A stretch of 64,000 nt of DNA from Quercus robur (lineage: Eukaryota > Streptophyta > Magnoliopsida > Fagales > Fagaceae), in contig NC_065536.1 in assembly GCF_932294415.1 (NCBI RefSeq), positions 46,411,854-46,475,853 on the forward strand. The letters are read 5' to 3'. This document shows positions 10,804 to 21,701 of the stretch, piece after piece. The notes below the pieces were generated by a model. It was not told the origin of the DNA, ran no database searches, and was given only the letters and a program-made list of their open reading frames with translations. Numbering within the stretch: position 1 is the stretch's first letter; each line of letters begins with the position of its first letter. Position numbers and translations under genes: made by a program.

Positions 10804-11524
10804 ACAATGATTTAATAATTAGGACACATAATATCAAATTATAACAGGAATGACAAAAAAAAAAAAAAAAAAAAAGACAAAAAAAAATGAAATGAAAAAC
10901 TCTCTTTATGCTAAATCATCAATATTATTATGCTAAATCATCAATATTATTGGCATCAAAAGTTGTCATATTTTCTTCATCTTGGCAATCACTTCCCTTC
11001 ACCATTATATTATATACAAGTATGACAATTATGACCATAACCCCCAAAAAGTTGACAAGATCGTCTTTTTGTTGTTGCATGAGGTAAGGATATTTCAAGC
11101 CCCACCTTAAATTCTCCCCCCATGACCTTCCAATGCTTTTCTTTTGACCTTTATTTGTGATACATGCAGATCTTTTATATTCAAAGGAACATTGGGAGAG
11201 TAGTCTTGTACTTCAACAATGTTAGTTGATTCACCACTATTGTGGTGCATATTCATTTCATCATTTTACTTACCTTCAAGTATTTGATTTTCCATATCAA
11301 AAGCTTTCTTAAGGGTGTGGTCTAAGTTGGAAATGATCATTTCATATATATCTTCAGATTTTTCAGCAAAGTAAGACAATCGACTTAAATTATGACAAAC
11401 ATGGATGCTTCATAAGGCTCTTGACATGTAATGCTCATCTACACAGCTTGATCTATATTCTCCTCTTTTGATTCCTTTATTTGCTTCTTTTGTCTAGCGT
11501 TGTAGGATGTAATGACTAGGAATC
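10804..11524. other. MULE interior with a short tandem duplication
   Basis: AT-rich. Contains a perfect short tandem repeat of ATGCTAAATCATCAATATTAT at 10908-10951. No protein recognised; it would be the 3' flank of the transposase relic. Confidence 0.45.
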
Positions 11525-13250
11525 TCAAAAAAATTTAACTTGAAAGATTAATAACATGTGCCTACAAAAAATTCCCATAAAATCAAAAAGTTGGCAGTCA
11601 CATTCACAAACTTTTGATTCCAAGTTCAACTTCACAATAAATGTATCATCTAGACCAAAGGAACTTGTTACTTTGTACTTATATAAAGTTCCATTTTTCT
11701 CTACCTTTTCCTTTGAAAAATGATTACTACTCACCAACTCTTTTTGGAACTTGCTAAATATGGTTCTCATGTATACAGATACAACTTGATCTTTATTTTT
11801 GAGCTAATTACCAAAGAAGGACTTTTATGTCTTGAATCAAAATCTTCATTTCGACTATTTATTGTTTTTGCAAATTTGACACCCAAAACTTGTAATGTAG
11901 TTCTTGAGTTTACAAAGGAGTCAAAGAATTTCACTTCTCTAGGTAGTGTTTATTCTTGTAAAGAAAGTATTTCAATTGTACACCGGTAACCATGAATTGC
12001 GAATATTATATAATCCTTGAAGCCATTCATTTCTATCCAAACCATAAGTCAATATTCGGCTCTTCTAGTCCTCCTCAAATTTTTACACACTAGGTGACTC
12101 ATGTTTGTGTCTCTTCAAATCACATTTGAATATTGATTTCTTATGATATATATGGGAAAGTTTCTCCTGAAATTTCTTATTAATATGCCAAAGGAAAAGA
12201 TGATGACGAGTTCTTGGGAATACTTTTGCAATAGTTGCGCCCATGGCTAAATCTTGATCTGTAATAATAGATATTGATCCCTTCCTCCACATTACTTGAA
12301 GCCAAGTTTCTAATAACCACACAAAAGTTTGTTCTGTCGCATTTTGCAACAATGCACAAGCAAATAAAATTGATTGACAATGATGGTTTAACCCAATAAA
12401 AGGAGCAAATGGCATATCATACTTGTTTGTTTTATAAGTAGTGTCAAATGTCACTACATCCCCAAAGTATTGATAAGCCATTCTTGATTGCGCATCCACC
12501 CCCCAAAAAATTAACCATATGGCCAACATCACCACATTGAATTGCATAAAAGAAATAGAGTTTTCAACTTGCTGTTCTTGGCAATAATTAAGGCCAGCAA
12601 AGGCATGTCTAGCATCTAGGATTTCCCCCCTAACATCTATCAAGTGATTCTAGCAATCTCTACTTGTAAACATTTGGTCACCTACATTGAACATCATGGC
12701 AACTTTTCTTGTTGGAAGACCTTCTTCACCAAAATTTTCAAAAAGACTCTTGGCAATAGTAATTTTTTTTTTTTTTTTTTTGGGAGGCATCAAATGTATG
12801 ACACACTTTTTATTATTAATTATACCATGACTGTGGTTGTTGTCAAATGCCTTAACAACCCCTTTATGCAACTTCTTATTCTTCATGACCTTAAGCTTGT
12901 ATCTAGTTCTAAGACTTGAACAATTTCTACGAGCCTTTTTTTTCATCATCTTTGTTCTTTCCATTATCAAATGTCTTTTTTCTTTTGGGTTGCCCTTCAC
13001 TACAACTTACATAAATACGACTTGTTACACTATCACTTATGGGTGTTGTTTTACTGATACAAACACGGATTCCAAAGCCTTCTTTTTTTGCAAATTCTTT
13101 GTAAAATGTTTCAACACCATCAAGGGAGTCAAATTGCATTCCGACATATGGCTTGGATTTCAACTCACAATCACCAAAATCATCAAGTGGTAACTCTTGC
13201 TCTGGTAGTTCTAAATTGTTCGGGGCGTGATATAACTCTTCACATTCCAT
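11525..13250 (-). pseudogene. FAR1/FHY3-type MULE transposase relic
   Basis: Conserved pieces occur in the correct order on the minus strand but in shifted frames. From 13250 to 12927 there is a FAR1 DNA-binding domain start (GMQFDSLDGVETFYKEFAKK). From about 12950 to 12800 follows its second half, ending NNHSHG. From 12643 to 12083 is the MULE transposase core with DVVTFDTTYKTNKYDMPFAPF, ITDQD and the LFLWHI segment; the two aspartates of the DDE triad are in these motifs. Around 12050-11880 remnants of the WLQGLYNIRNSWLPVY and FFDSFVNSRTTLQ type are interrupted by stops. From 11770 to 11525 is a SWIM zinc finger with CECDC and CRH. Frameshifts and stops mean no functional protein. Position next to the right TIR supports a transposase rather than a domesticated FRS gene. 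Confidence 0.85.
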
Positions 13251-13677
13251 TTGGTCATTATTTTAAATAACACCATCTTGATGGAACTCTTGGCCAAAAT
13301 CTTGATGGAAATCTTCTCCCCACAAAATAATCCATATCTATAAATTTGCAACTTAGTAACTACAAGAACCAATATAAATAATGGACACAAATATAAAATA
13401 TGCAAACATATTAAAAATAGTAGCTACAAAATAGAAATAAAAATTTAAACTCTCAATCAGACCCAATCAACACCACAAATGACAAACAGCAGAGAACAAG
13501 ACACAAAAAACAGTTGAAAAAAAGAATTAAAATTTCATCCTTATCAATTGTGCAATAATAAATAACACTGTTCACGGTTGACTTGGTCAAATAGTGCGGC
13601 TGGAACCAAAAGAAAAAAAAAAAGCTTGAAAACGCAATAAAACTTTCAGCTACTTTCAGCCCAATCCAAACGCTCTC
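13251..13677. other. MULE interior between transposase and right TIR
   Basis: AT-rich, includes a segment (about 13480-13560) that is repeated at 13770-13855 inside the right TIR (both contain CAGAGAACAAGACACAAAAAAC). It may hold the transposase promoter. No gene. Confidence 0.45.
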
Positions 13678-14441
13678 AATATCTATGACTAATTGTAAAA
13701 GAGCCAAGTACTATTCCATAAAAGGTCAATCAAGCAATAGTCACTTTGAGCAAAACAATTGTCAATAATAACAAAGAGCAGAGAACAAGACACAAAAAAC
13801 AACGAAAACTAAAATTAAAATTTCAACCTTACCAATTGTGCAATAATAAATAACACACAAGCAACATTCAGCAAAAAAATAACACACAAGCAACTATGAT
13901 TTGGAACCATCAAGCCAGATTCAAATCCAATAGGTAAAGCATGCATATTAGCAACTGATAGTCTAATCATATAACGCAAACTTATAGGATATATAACATC
14001 AAAGGGCCAAGAAATAAACTAATTTACAAGCTTGCTTTACCATGTAAAGTGCTAATACATAGTAGATACAAAGAAAGAAAATCCAACGGTAAGAAAAATA
14101 AATCTTCACAGTATCAAAAAGGGAACAACAAGCCTCTGATATCAGTGTCAGAGCTACAATTGTGGCTTTTTTCGCTACTGATGACCTACCCTATGGTCAT
14201 GGAGGTAGAACCCTGTGGCAGTGGAGGCAAAAGAGCGGTAAAGGAGAAAGATGATTTGGTAGAGAGTTGAGTAGGAGGAGAGAGAACATACAACGCATTT
14301 TCGATAGAAGAGAGTGATATCAAATGTCATAAATAAAGAATAATAAATGAGATTCTAATTAAAATATTAGTATTAATGAGTTATATTTTTGACTGTTAGA
14401 TCTATTTAAATCTAATGGTTTAGAAAATGTGTAACTTGAAC
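13678..14441 (-). repeat. Right terminal inverted repeat of the Mutator-like element
   Basis: Reverse complement of 4428-5945 without the 0.8-kb insertion. Relative to the left copy it has a short duplicated stretch around 13850-13905 (AACACACAAGCAAC occurs twice). It serves as the empty-site reference for the insertion in the left TIR. Confidence 0.72.
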
Positions 14442-14493
14442 TCGTATATATATTTCGAAACTTATATATAATATCTTAGATATAAATCAAGAT

Positions 14494-15688
14494 CTTCTGT
14501 ACTATAAGTTGTGTACCACTCCATGTACCAGTAATAAAAATATGACACTTAGCTGCCCTTTTATTTCTCCTTCTAAACTAACGTTGGGTTAACATTACTA
14601 ACATTCTTGTATTTCAACGCTAGGTAACTTTAGCAATTGTTTTTTTGGGTTTTACCCTCTTTGTTATGGCTTCCTTCCTCACGTCTGGTATTCACTCTTC
14701 GATTTGATTTGTCACCGCTGCTTTTTTATTTTTTGTTTATAGCTCACGTTGAACTTGAAAGAAGCAGAACAAGGCACGCAATATATTATTGCTATTATTC
14801 ACGACCTTATTGGGCTAAGGCTCATAATTTCTCACAACCAACATATTGGGCAAATGGCCCATAATCTCTCTGCTTAATGAAGTGTATTCATAACCCGTAG
14901 TTTTCTTACTTCAGGACTTAGGCTTGTCTTTGAATGGGAGATGTTCGATTTCAAGTTATTTGACAAGCCACTTGGATTATTTGGTTTTTTAAGAGAATTA
15001 TAAATAAATAAAAACACTTATTTTCAGAGAAATCTCTGGAACTAATTTGCATTGTAATTTTTTTTTTTTTTTAAATACAAGATAAAACCACTCAACAGTT
15101 TGGTGTAGAAGTATCATTGCAATTTTTTTTTGGGTCTGGTGCATGAAACTAGAAAGCCCCTGCCAACAATCTTCCTTTAACATAACATAATCAAACAATT
15201 ATCTGATGTATACAAAAGACACAATCTACCTCCAAAAAGATCCAAAATTTGCAAAAAATTCAATATCCACACCGCAACAGAGAGAAATTTATTTATGTGT
15301 TACCTATGACAAACCCCAAAATTTGCAAAAGAGATGAAATTGGGACATTAACCACAACAAAGACCTAAATCCCATAAAAACAAGAGATTACCTTTACCTA
15401 AAACTTCATCCACTAGGAAATGAACACTGATTAAACTGGAGATGGTTTCCTTCATGGTGGAGCTACCGTTGAGAAAAAAGAGAGAGAGAGGGGGAGAGTT
15501 GGTACGGAGGGCTGGAATGGAAGAGTGAAGGCTACCTCAGACTCAGATTCACAAATGTAACGGTGAGGAATTAACCTTTGTCGTTTGTCTCTCCCGTTAG
15601 TTTGAGTAATAAAACTATTAAAAAGGCAGCCAGGTATCATGTATTTATTAATGGTACATAGAGTGGTACACAATTTATTATACAGAAG
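14494..15688. mobile_element. TIR element, about 1.2 kb, unclassified
   Basis: The first and last hundred or so bases are inverted copies: CTTCTGTACTATAAGTTGTG at the left against CTTCTGTATAATAAATTGTG in reverse complement at the right. The similarity continues through GTACCACTC(C/T)ATGTACCA and CTGCC. The interior has no recognisable transposase. Longer TIRs suggest a Mutator-type non-autonomous element, but no target duplication was found, so the class is not settled. Confidence 0.6.
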
Positions 15689-15855
15689 CCTCTCTCAGGT
15701 ACCCCTTTTAAAATTTAAATACTGTTCACTTGCTTAACCGTGAAACTAGTGATAGTATTCCATCTATTTCTTTTTCTTCTTTTATTTTTCCTTGGTTTTT
15801 AGACTTTGAACTCACGCAAGAAATCCTAAAACCCAAACTTCTCTCAAGCAATAAT

Positions 15856-17109
15856 CAGGACCGGCTCAATAGGTGATGTAATTGATGCAATCGTCTAAGG
15901 TCTCCAAATAAAAGAAGGCCCGTTTGTAAGAAAAAAAATTATATATAATATATTTATTTATATATTTTAGTTAAAAAAAATTTTAAGTATTTTTATTGGT
16001 CAATAAAATGCATTAAAAAAGTCTCATTGTATCTTAAAATGCAAAAACTTAAAAAGGAAAAAAAAAAAGTCAAACTTCAGCTAACAAAATTAAATTCTAG
16101 AGCCAAATTTATTAACTCATTCTTGAAATATGCTAAAATCAAAATTAATAGCAGATAAATTCATTAATAATACAACATAATTATCTTGAAATATGCTAAA
16201 ATAGAGATTATAAATTTAAAAAACAAAAGAAAAACCTCTCATCTCTCTATCTCTTTGCCTCTCCATCTATATTCTTACCGTCTTACCTTTCTTTTCTTCA
16301 TCTTCATCTTCATCTTGATTCTTGATCTTTTTCCATCAACTCAGTCAGTCAGTCTATCTTGAAATTTTTCTTTGTTGATTCCAGCGTACCAGTCGGCGGT
16401 CACAAATGGATTCTTCTTCTTCAATTCTTCCTCTCTTTCTCAGTTTCTCTGTCTTACCGAAAATAAAGACTCAGGTCTATATCTTTAACTTAAATTATAT
16501 ATATTTTAGTTTACTTCACACTTTCACTGCACTGCACAGTTGTTTGATGGGATGGGAGGGACGTGTTTTTTGCTACGGCTTTTCTAATCTGCCCCTCTTT
16601 AGACTTTTTTCTGCCATATATTTGATATTGATACGACATCTTTTTTCTTTAAATCTTAGCCATAGGAATATATGATGTAGTGGAGTACAGGCCGGATGGT
16701 TCTCACACCTTATTTATTTATTTTAATCTTACACTTTATCTATTATTATAAATTATTATATCAATTAATAGTTTGATGTATATTATATCAACTTATTTGT
16801 ATTATAGTGACACTAATTTATTAAATTATATATTAAATTAATTTTTATTTGTGCAGGTTTAAACTTTAAAATGGTCACGGTTTTAAAAAAATTGCAATAA
16901 CCAGGTTCTATGGTTCTATACTTAAAATTTTATTTTTAGTTAAATTATCATTTTTAATTATAAATTGTGTTTTATTTATCTATAAATATTTTCTCATTAT
17001 AAATGTCTACTAAAAAATATTTATCCGGATAGGAAAAACTTCTAAAAAAGAGAAAAAAGCCCCTTTTAAAATTTCGCCTAAGGCCCCCAAAATTGTTGAA
17101 CCGGCCCTG
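15856..17109. mobile_element. hAT-like non-autonomous element
   Basis: The left end CAGGACCGGCTCAATA and the reverse complement of the right end CAGGGCCGGTTCAACA are matching TIRs of a common plant hAT type. The flanking 8-mers GCAATAAT (15848-15855) and GCGGTAAT (17110-17117) match at 6 of 8 bases, consistent with an aged 8-bp hAT target duplication. No transposase is present. The interior near 16250-16500 is pyrimidine-rich with an ATG-started open frame (16406-16675) that looks like a first-exon fragment, but I cannot identify a source gene. Confidence 0.7.
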
Positions 17110-17118
17110 GCGGTAATA

Positions 17119-17465
17119 TTTTGAGGTCTGGTAGAGTTTTTCTTTGTTTATTCTGATTTGGGTGTAAATTTTGATTAATGGGTCTGTGTTATTATTGTTT
17201 TGGTTAATTTTGATTTAGGTTTTCAATTCTACATGTTGGGTTTGTGTTATTTTGAGATTTGGTAGAGTTTTCCTTTGGCTATTTTTGATAAAGGTTTAAT
17301 GGATTTGTGTTAGTTTGAGGTTTTGTGAAATTTTGATTTGGGTTTTCAATACTAGTTGCTGGTTTTGTGTTATTTTGAGGTTTGGTAGAGTTTTCCTTAG
17401 GCTATTTCTGATAAAGGTTTTAATTTAGTTAATCGGCCTATGTTAGTTTGAGTATTTGTGATAAT
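17119..17465 (+). repeat. Degenerate tandem repeat, unit about 120-130 bp
   Basis: The phrases TTTGGTAGAGTTTT(C/T)C, GATTT(G/A)GGTTTTCAAT and TGTGTTATTTTGAG recur in the same order about three times. The block directly follows the right target site of the hAT-like element. Function unknown. Confidence 0.65.
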
Positions 17466-17887
17466 TTAGTTATAGTGCTATCTTGTACATATTGATAGTA
17501 CAATTGCCACTTAAAAGATGATGGGATTCTTGTAGAGTGGCAGGTAGTTGGTGATAATATAAATTGGTAACTATTGATAGTACCCTTTGAAGCTGGCTAT
17601 CTAGTTTTGAAGAGAGAGTGAGAAGCATTTGAGTTTTATGTGGAAGAGGTACAAAATTAACAGCAAATGGACATTGATTTCTCTATTCACCTTGATGAAG
17701 CTGAGTTCTAATTATTTTTTCAATGTTTGATGTTTGTCTTTGGTGTTTGATTGATAGTTCAAATAAGAAATTCTAAATTGAAAAGGCAAAAGATTCTTAG
17801 AACAACAATCATATACTAATCTTAGAGAATTAAATACAAATATCTTGATTTGCATATTTTTGAAGTTATTGGAGGCATTGATATTAG
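17466..17887. other. Intergenic sequence, nothing recognised
   Basis: AT-rich DNA between the tandem repeat and the copia relic. It may be the upstream part of the copia LTR, but no TG start could be fixed. Confidence 0.35.
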
Positions 17888-18083
17888 CAATACCTACCCA
17901 GTGGGGTTTTTTCCTTGCGAGGTTTTCTCCATTTATCAACAAATCACCGTGTTCAATTTATTTTCCGTTGCACTTAGTATTTTTGGTGGTTTGTTGGTGC
18001 CTTCACTTTTTGCATGCAATTGAACTTAATTAATCAACTTGGGTAATTGAATTAATTAATTGGGGTCAAGCTATCTTAACCCA
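17888..18083 (+). repeat. 3' part of a copia-type 5' LTR
   Basis: Sequence with the look of LTR U5 (GGGTTTTTTCCTTGCGAGG, then TTTATTTTCCGTTGCAC) ends in CA just before a PBS-like site. The 5' boundary of the LTR could not be located and no 3' copy was found in the window. Confidence 0.45.
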
Positions 18084-18088
18084 ATAAG

Positions 18089-18104
18089 TGATATTAGAGT
18101 GGGC
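18089..18104 (+). other. Degenerate primer binding site (initiator Met tRNA type)
   Basis: TGATATTAGAGTGGGC resembles TGGTATCAGAGC, the plant copia primer binding site, with decay at several positions. It lies 54 bases ahead of the gag ATG. Confidence 0.55.
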
Positions 18105-18157
18105 ACACTCTAATTATATTTTAATCTTTGCTGTGTGATCCATTGACCGCTGTTGTT

Positions 18158-20083
18158 ATGGATCGTGGGCAATCCTTGATTATCTCTCCTTTATTTGATG
18201 ATACTAACTATGCATACTGGAAAGTATGTAAGAGAGCTTTTTTTGCAGTCCTTAGTTGAGAAAGTGTGGCTGGCAGTTGAAGTAGGTTGGAAGAAACCTA
18301 AAGAGCCACCCACAATGTGGGATGATGCTAAGATCAAAGCGGCTAACTTTAATAGTAGAGTATTGAATGCTCTATTTAGTGATGTGACAAATGAAGAATT
18401 CAAGAAGATCTCTTCCATTGACAATGCCAAGGAAGCTTGGACTATTCTTCATAACACCTATGATGGCAATAAAGCTGTTAAAAACTCTAAGCTCGAAAGG
18501 CTCACTGCTAGTTTTGAGGAAATAAGGATGGATGAGGACGAGTCATTCGATGAATTCTATGCCAAGCTCAAGGACATAGTGAATTTAGCCTTCAATCTTG
18601 GAGAATAGATTCCAGAGCCCAAGATTGTTAGGAAGATCCTCAGATCTCTTCCAGAGAGATTCCATGCCAAGATCACTGCCATTGAAGAATTAAAGGATCT
18701 TGACTCTATGTCTTTGACAGAACTGATTGGGAACTTGCAAATCTGTGAACTAGGGATAGCAAGAGTTGGCAAGGGTGGTAAAGGCAAGAACATGGCCTTG
18801 AAGACCAAAAATGATGACAATGATGAGTTGTTTGATGATGAGGATACCAAGTTGAAATTTTATATCACTAGACAATTCAAGAAGTTTATCAAAAAATGCG
18901 AATGTCAAAGCTGGTGATAAGGATTGCAAACAGTTTGCTTTCTCTCAATTTAAGTCCCAAGACAAAGGCAAGAGAGAATCCAAGGATGTGGGTCAAGGCA
19001 ATAATGTTCCTGCTGGACCAAAGTGCTATGGGTGTCATGGATTTGGACACATGAAGCAAGAGTGTCCTACATATCTCAAATCCATTGGCAAAAGCAAAGC
19101 CTTAGCTGCCACATTAAGTGATTTAGAACCTAAAGCAGATTTCGATGAAAGTGATTAAGAAGGGATAGTAAGTGCTTTTACAACTATTGTCGAGTCTACT
19201 GAAGAAGAAGTAGACATAATTGATGATGAAGAAGAGCTGATGGAATTGAAGTTTAAAAAAATGGATGATCAGGATGACATTCATACTACCTACGCTAAGC
19301 TATACAAGGTCTTTGAGAAGCATGAGAAGCTCTACAGGTTGGCCACAAGAAAGCTCAATGAAGTGGAGTTAGAATGTGAGAAACTCTCCACCAAGGTTGA
19401 TGAAGCTAATTAGACTATTGGAGCATTAAGGTTTGAGAATAACTTTCTTGTTGAAAAGGCCAAGAAACTGGATGCTAAATTGTTTTAGGTTAGAGCACAA
19501 TTGGAAAGGAATTTAAGTGCAAAACTGGATGAAATGCTGAATGTTCAGAAGTCTGCATCTAACAAAACAAGTCTTGGGTATGATCACTCTCTCCTCTTCT
19601 AATGCTTTAAATAGAGTTATTTTTGTTCCACCTGCTAATAATGATAACTCTGATAATTCTGAGGTAACTGATCCTAAAACTGAAAGTGTGACTGAGGATA
19701 AGAGTGATAGGGGAAAATTCATTCTAGGAGCACTACCTAAGGTTGGTAAGAAAGAGACTAAGCAGAATAATCATCGCTCAACCAACAAGAAGTCTGAACC
19801 AAAGAAGCCTCACTTCTGTCACTACTGTGGAGCATCAGGGCACACTCGTCCAAATTGTTATAAATGGTTAGCCACTCATCAAAGTAATAGTGTGTCATCT
19901 CTAGGGAACCAAAATCAACTCCAACTCTCTTTAGTCCTCTTGGAGAACTTCTTAAAGCAGTCATGCTTCTTTCGAACTTCAATGGTTTTAACTCCCCTCC
20001 TTATTCATTTGAACAAAGGTTCATGCAAAAGAAAGGATCTCCATCCAGGTCTCTCGTCTGGAAGAAAAAAGATTCTAAGTGAC
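18158..20083 (+). pseudogene. Ty1/copia gag relic with two zinc knuckles
   Basis: Begins MDRGQS, then a UBN2-type copia gag core (WLAVEVGWKKP, AKEAWTILHNTYDG, SFDEFYAKLKDIV), a first zinc knuckle CYGCHGFGHMKQEC (19021-19062) and a second CHYCGASGHTRPNC (about 19815-19860). The end is near the TGA at 20081-20083. It is broken by a frameshift in the T-run at about 18240, a TAG at 18606, a frameshift in an A-run near 18890, stops at about 19156, 19411 and 19486, and another shift near 19590-19600. No protease, integrase or reverse transcriptase follows, which points to a gag-only non-autonomous lineage or a deletion. Confidence 0.85.
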
Positions 20084-21701
20084 TTCTCTTCTTTTCTGAT
20101 CTCTTGCATGATTTGTGGTGTGGTTTGAGTCAGTTTAGTTTTGATACTTTGTTTGTCTGTTTGTTTGTTTGTTTTTGCTTTGTTTTAAGTTCTTTTTTAA
20201 TAAAAAAAAAAGGAAACATAAAAAAAATACAAAAACAGTGTGTGTTTGTGTATATTGGTACTTATGTACCTTGGATGGCTATTGAAATAAAGTTTCTCAA
20301 CTTTGTATTTCTTGTAACTTAGATGAGCATTTTCATGCACAACTAAGTAATGTGAGCTTTGTGGCTCTTTTATGTGATTTGTATGATTTGGTTGATCTCC
20401 TATTTTTCATATCTTAAATTACTCTTTTTAACAAGAAGGACTAGAAAATCCTAAGAGAAATGCATAAATAATCATCTCACCATTAAAACTCGTCAATCAT
20501 AAAACATTTGTGTGCAATTCATAAAAGCCGTGCTCGGTATGGTGTAGCACTTGTACAGCAAAATTAGGATGTTCAAGTTTACATAATTGGGTACTTTCTT
20601 TCCTCTCTTATATGCCCATGCATGATATGCTTGAAAGAAATATATGCAAAGAACATGAAAAGAAAAAAGAAACAAAATGCTTTTAATATGGTTGCAAGCG
20701 TGTTTTTAGGAGATGTGAGAGATATATGATGTACCTCGAATGTGATAGTCCCTATCAAACAGTTATGATTGTATGTGAATGTATTTGATCCTCCTATATC
20801 ATTACTTTTCACATAATGATGTACTTATGCTCTCTTACAAAAGTTTCACACACAACACGAATGCTCTTTCCTACTTTTGATATTATTGTACAAGAACAAT
20901 GTGATTTGGCCATCAGAAAGAATACATGTGGTAGTATATGCTCTCTAAACTGTTTAAACTTGTTTTGAAATAAAATTTGGTTAGACTTGTTTAAATGTGT
21001 TTTGATCTAGGAATGTTTTGCATTTAGGACTGAGGTTGTATTTTTGTGCTTGAACATGCTATTTGAATGCCTAATTTGATGGTTATCTTGGCTGCACTCA
21101 TCTTGTGTTGTTTCTCCTCCTTGAAATCTTTTCTTTAGGACTCTCAATAGATAGCTCGATATCTCCTTGACAGCTCCTCAATACAAGCCTCTTCTATCAA
21201 GATTTTTGGATTTCTCTTGATACCTCTCAATAGATAGCCAGATCCATCAAGCAAAATTCTTTGTGGTCTCTGTTTGGTTGATAGCTTCTCAATACCTTCC
21301 TCAATCTATTGAGATTTTTTGCCATCAATACCTCCTCGATACCTCTCGATCTATCGAAAATTTGTTCTCGATAGCAGCTCGACATCTCCTCGATCTATCG
21401 AGATGCATTTTCTATATATGATGAGGTCCGACCTGGTTTTGTGTAAAATCAAATATCTCAATCTCTCTCACTGCTCTCTCGACTCAAAACCCCTTTTTCT
21501 CACTAAAATTCTTCCTCCAATCAAGTTTTCGGCCTAATCCTTGTCCAAATCTCTTGGTAAGTGCTCCATATCTCTTCTCTTTCCCTTTTTTCATGCATTT
21601 TTGTGACCTAGGTTTTAGGTTTGGAAAAATTTTGGGGGTTTTTGTGATTTTGTCAAAATTTTTGGGTTGGGTTTTGTTTAAATAAACTCACATGATCATG
21701 C
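20084..21701. other. Non-coding interior of the copia-like relic
   Basis: No reverse transcriptase or integrase motifs on either strand. A distinctive stretch at 21130-21410 repeats CTCGATA(T/C)CTC and ATCTATCGA phrases many times, as in non-coding spacers of large copia-type derivatives. A T-rich run with GTTTGTTTG units lies at 20150-20180. No host gene. Confidence 0.45.

Larger units (their letters stand above)
4428..14441 (-). mobile_element. Mutator-like element with long TIRs, about 10 kb
   Basis: The sequence at 4428-5945 and the reverse complement of 13678-14441 align over their whole lengths, apart from one insertion in the left copy and a small internal duplication in the right copy. 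Shared landmarks include TAAACCATTAGATTTAA, AGATCTAACAGT, CTACTCAACTCTCTAC, the CACAGGGTTC(C/T)ACCTCCATG segment and GTTGCTTGTGTGTTATTT. Between them, on the minus strand, lies a FAR1/FHY3-type MULE transposase relic. Long TIRs around a MULE transposase are the classic Mutator layout. Three further elements are nested inside. The exact ends and the expected 9-bp target duplication could not be set, because a SINE lies at the left edge and another TIR element abuts the right. The transposase is broken, so the element is not autonomous today. Confidence 0.7.
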
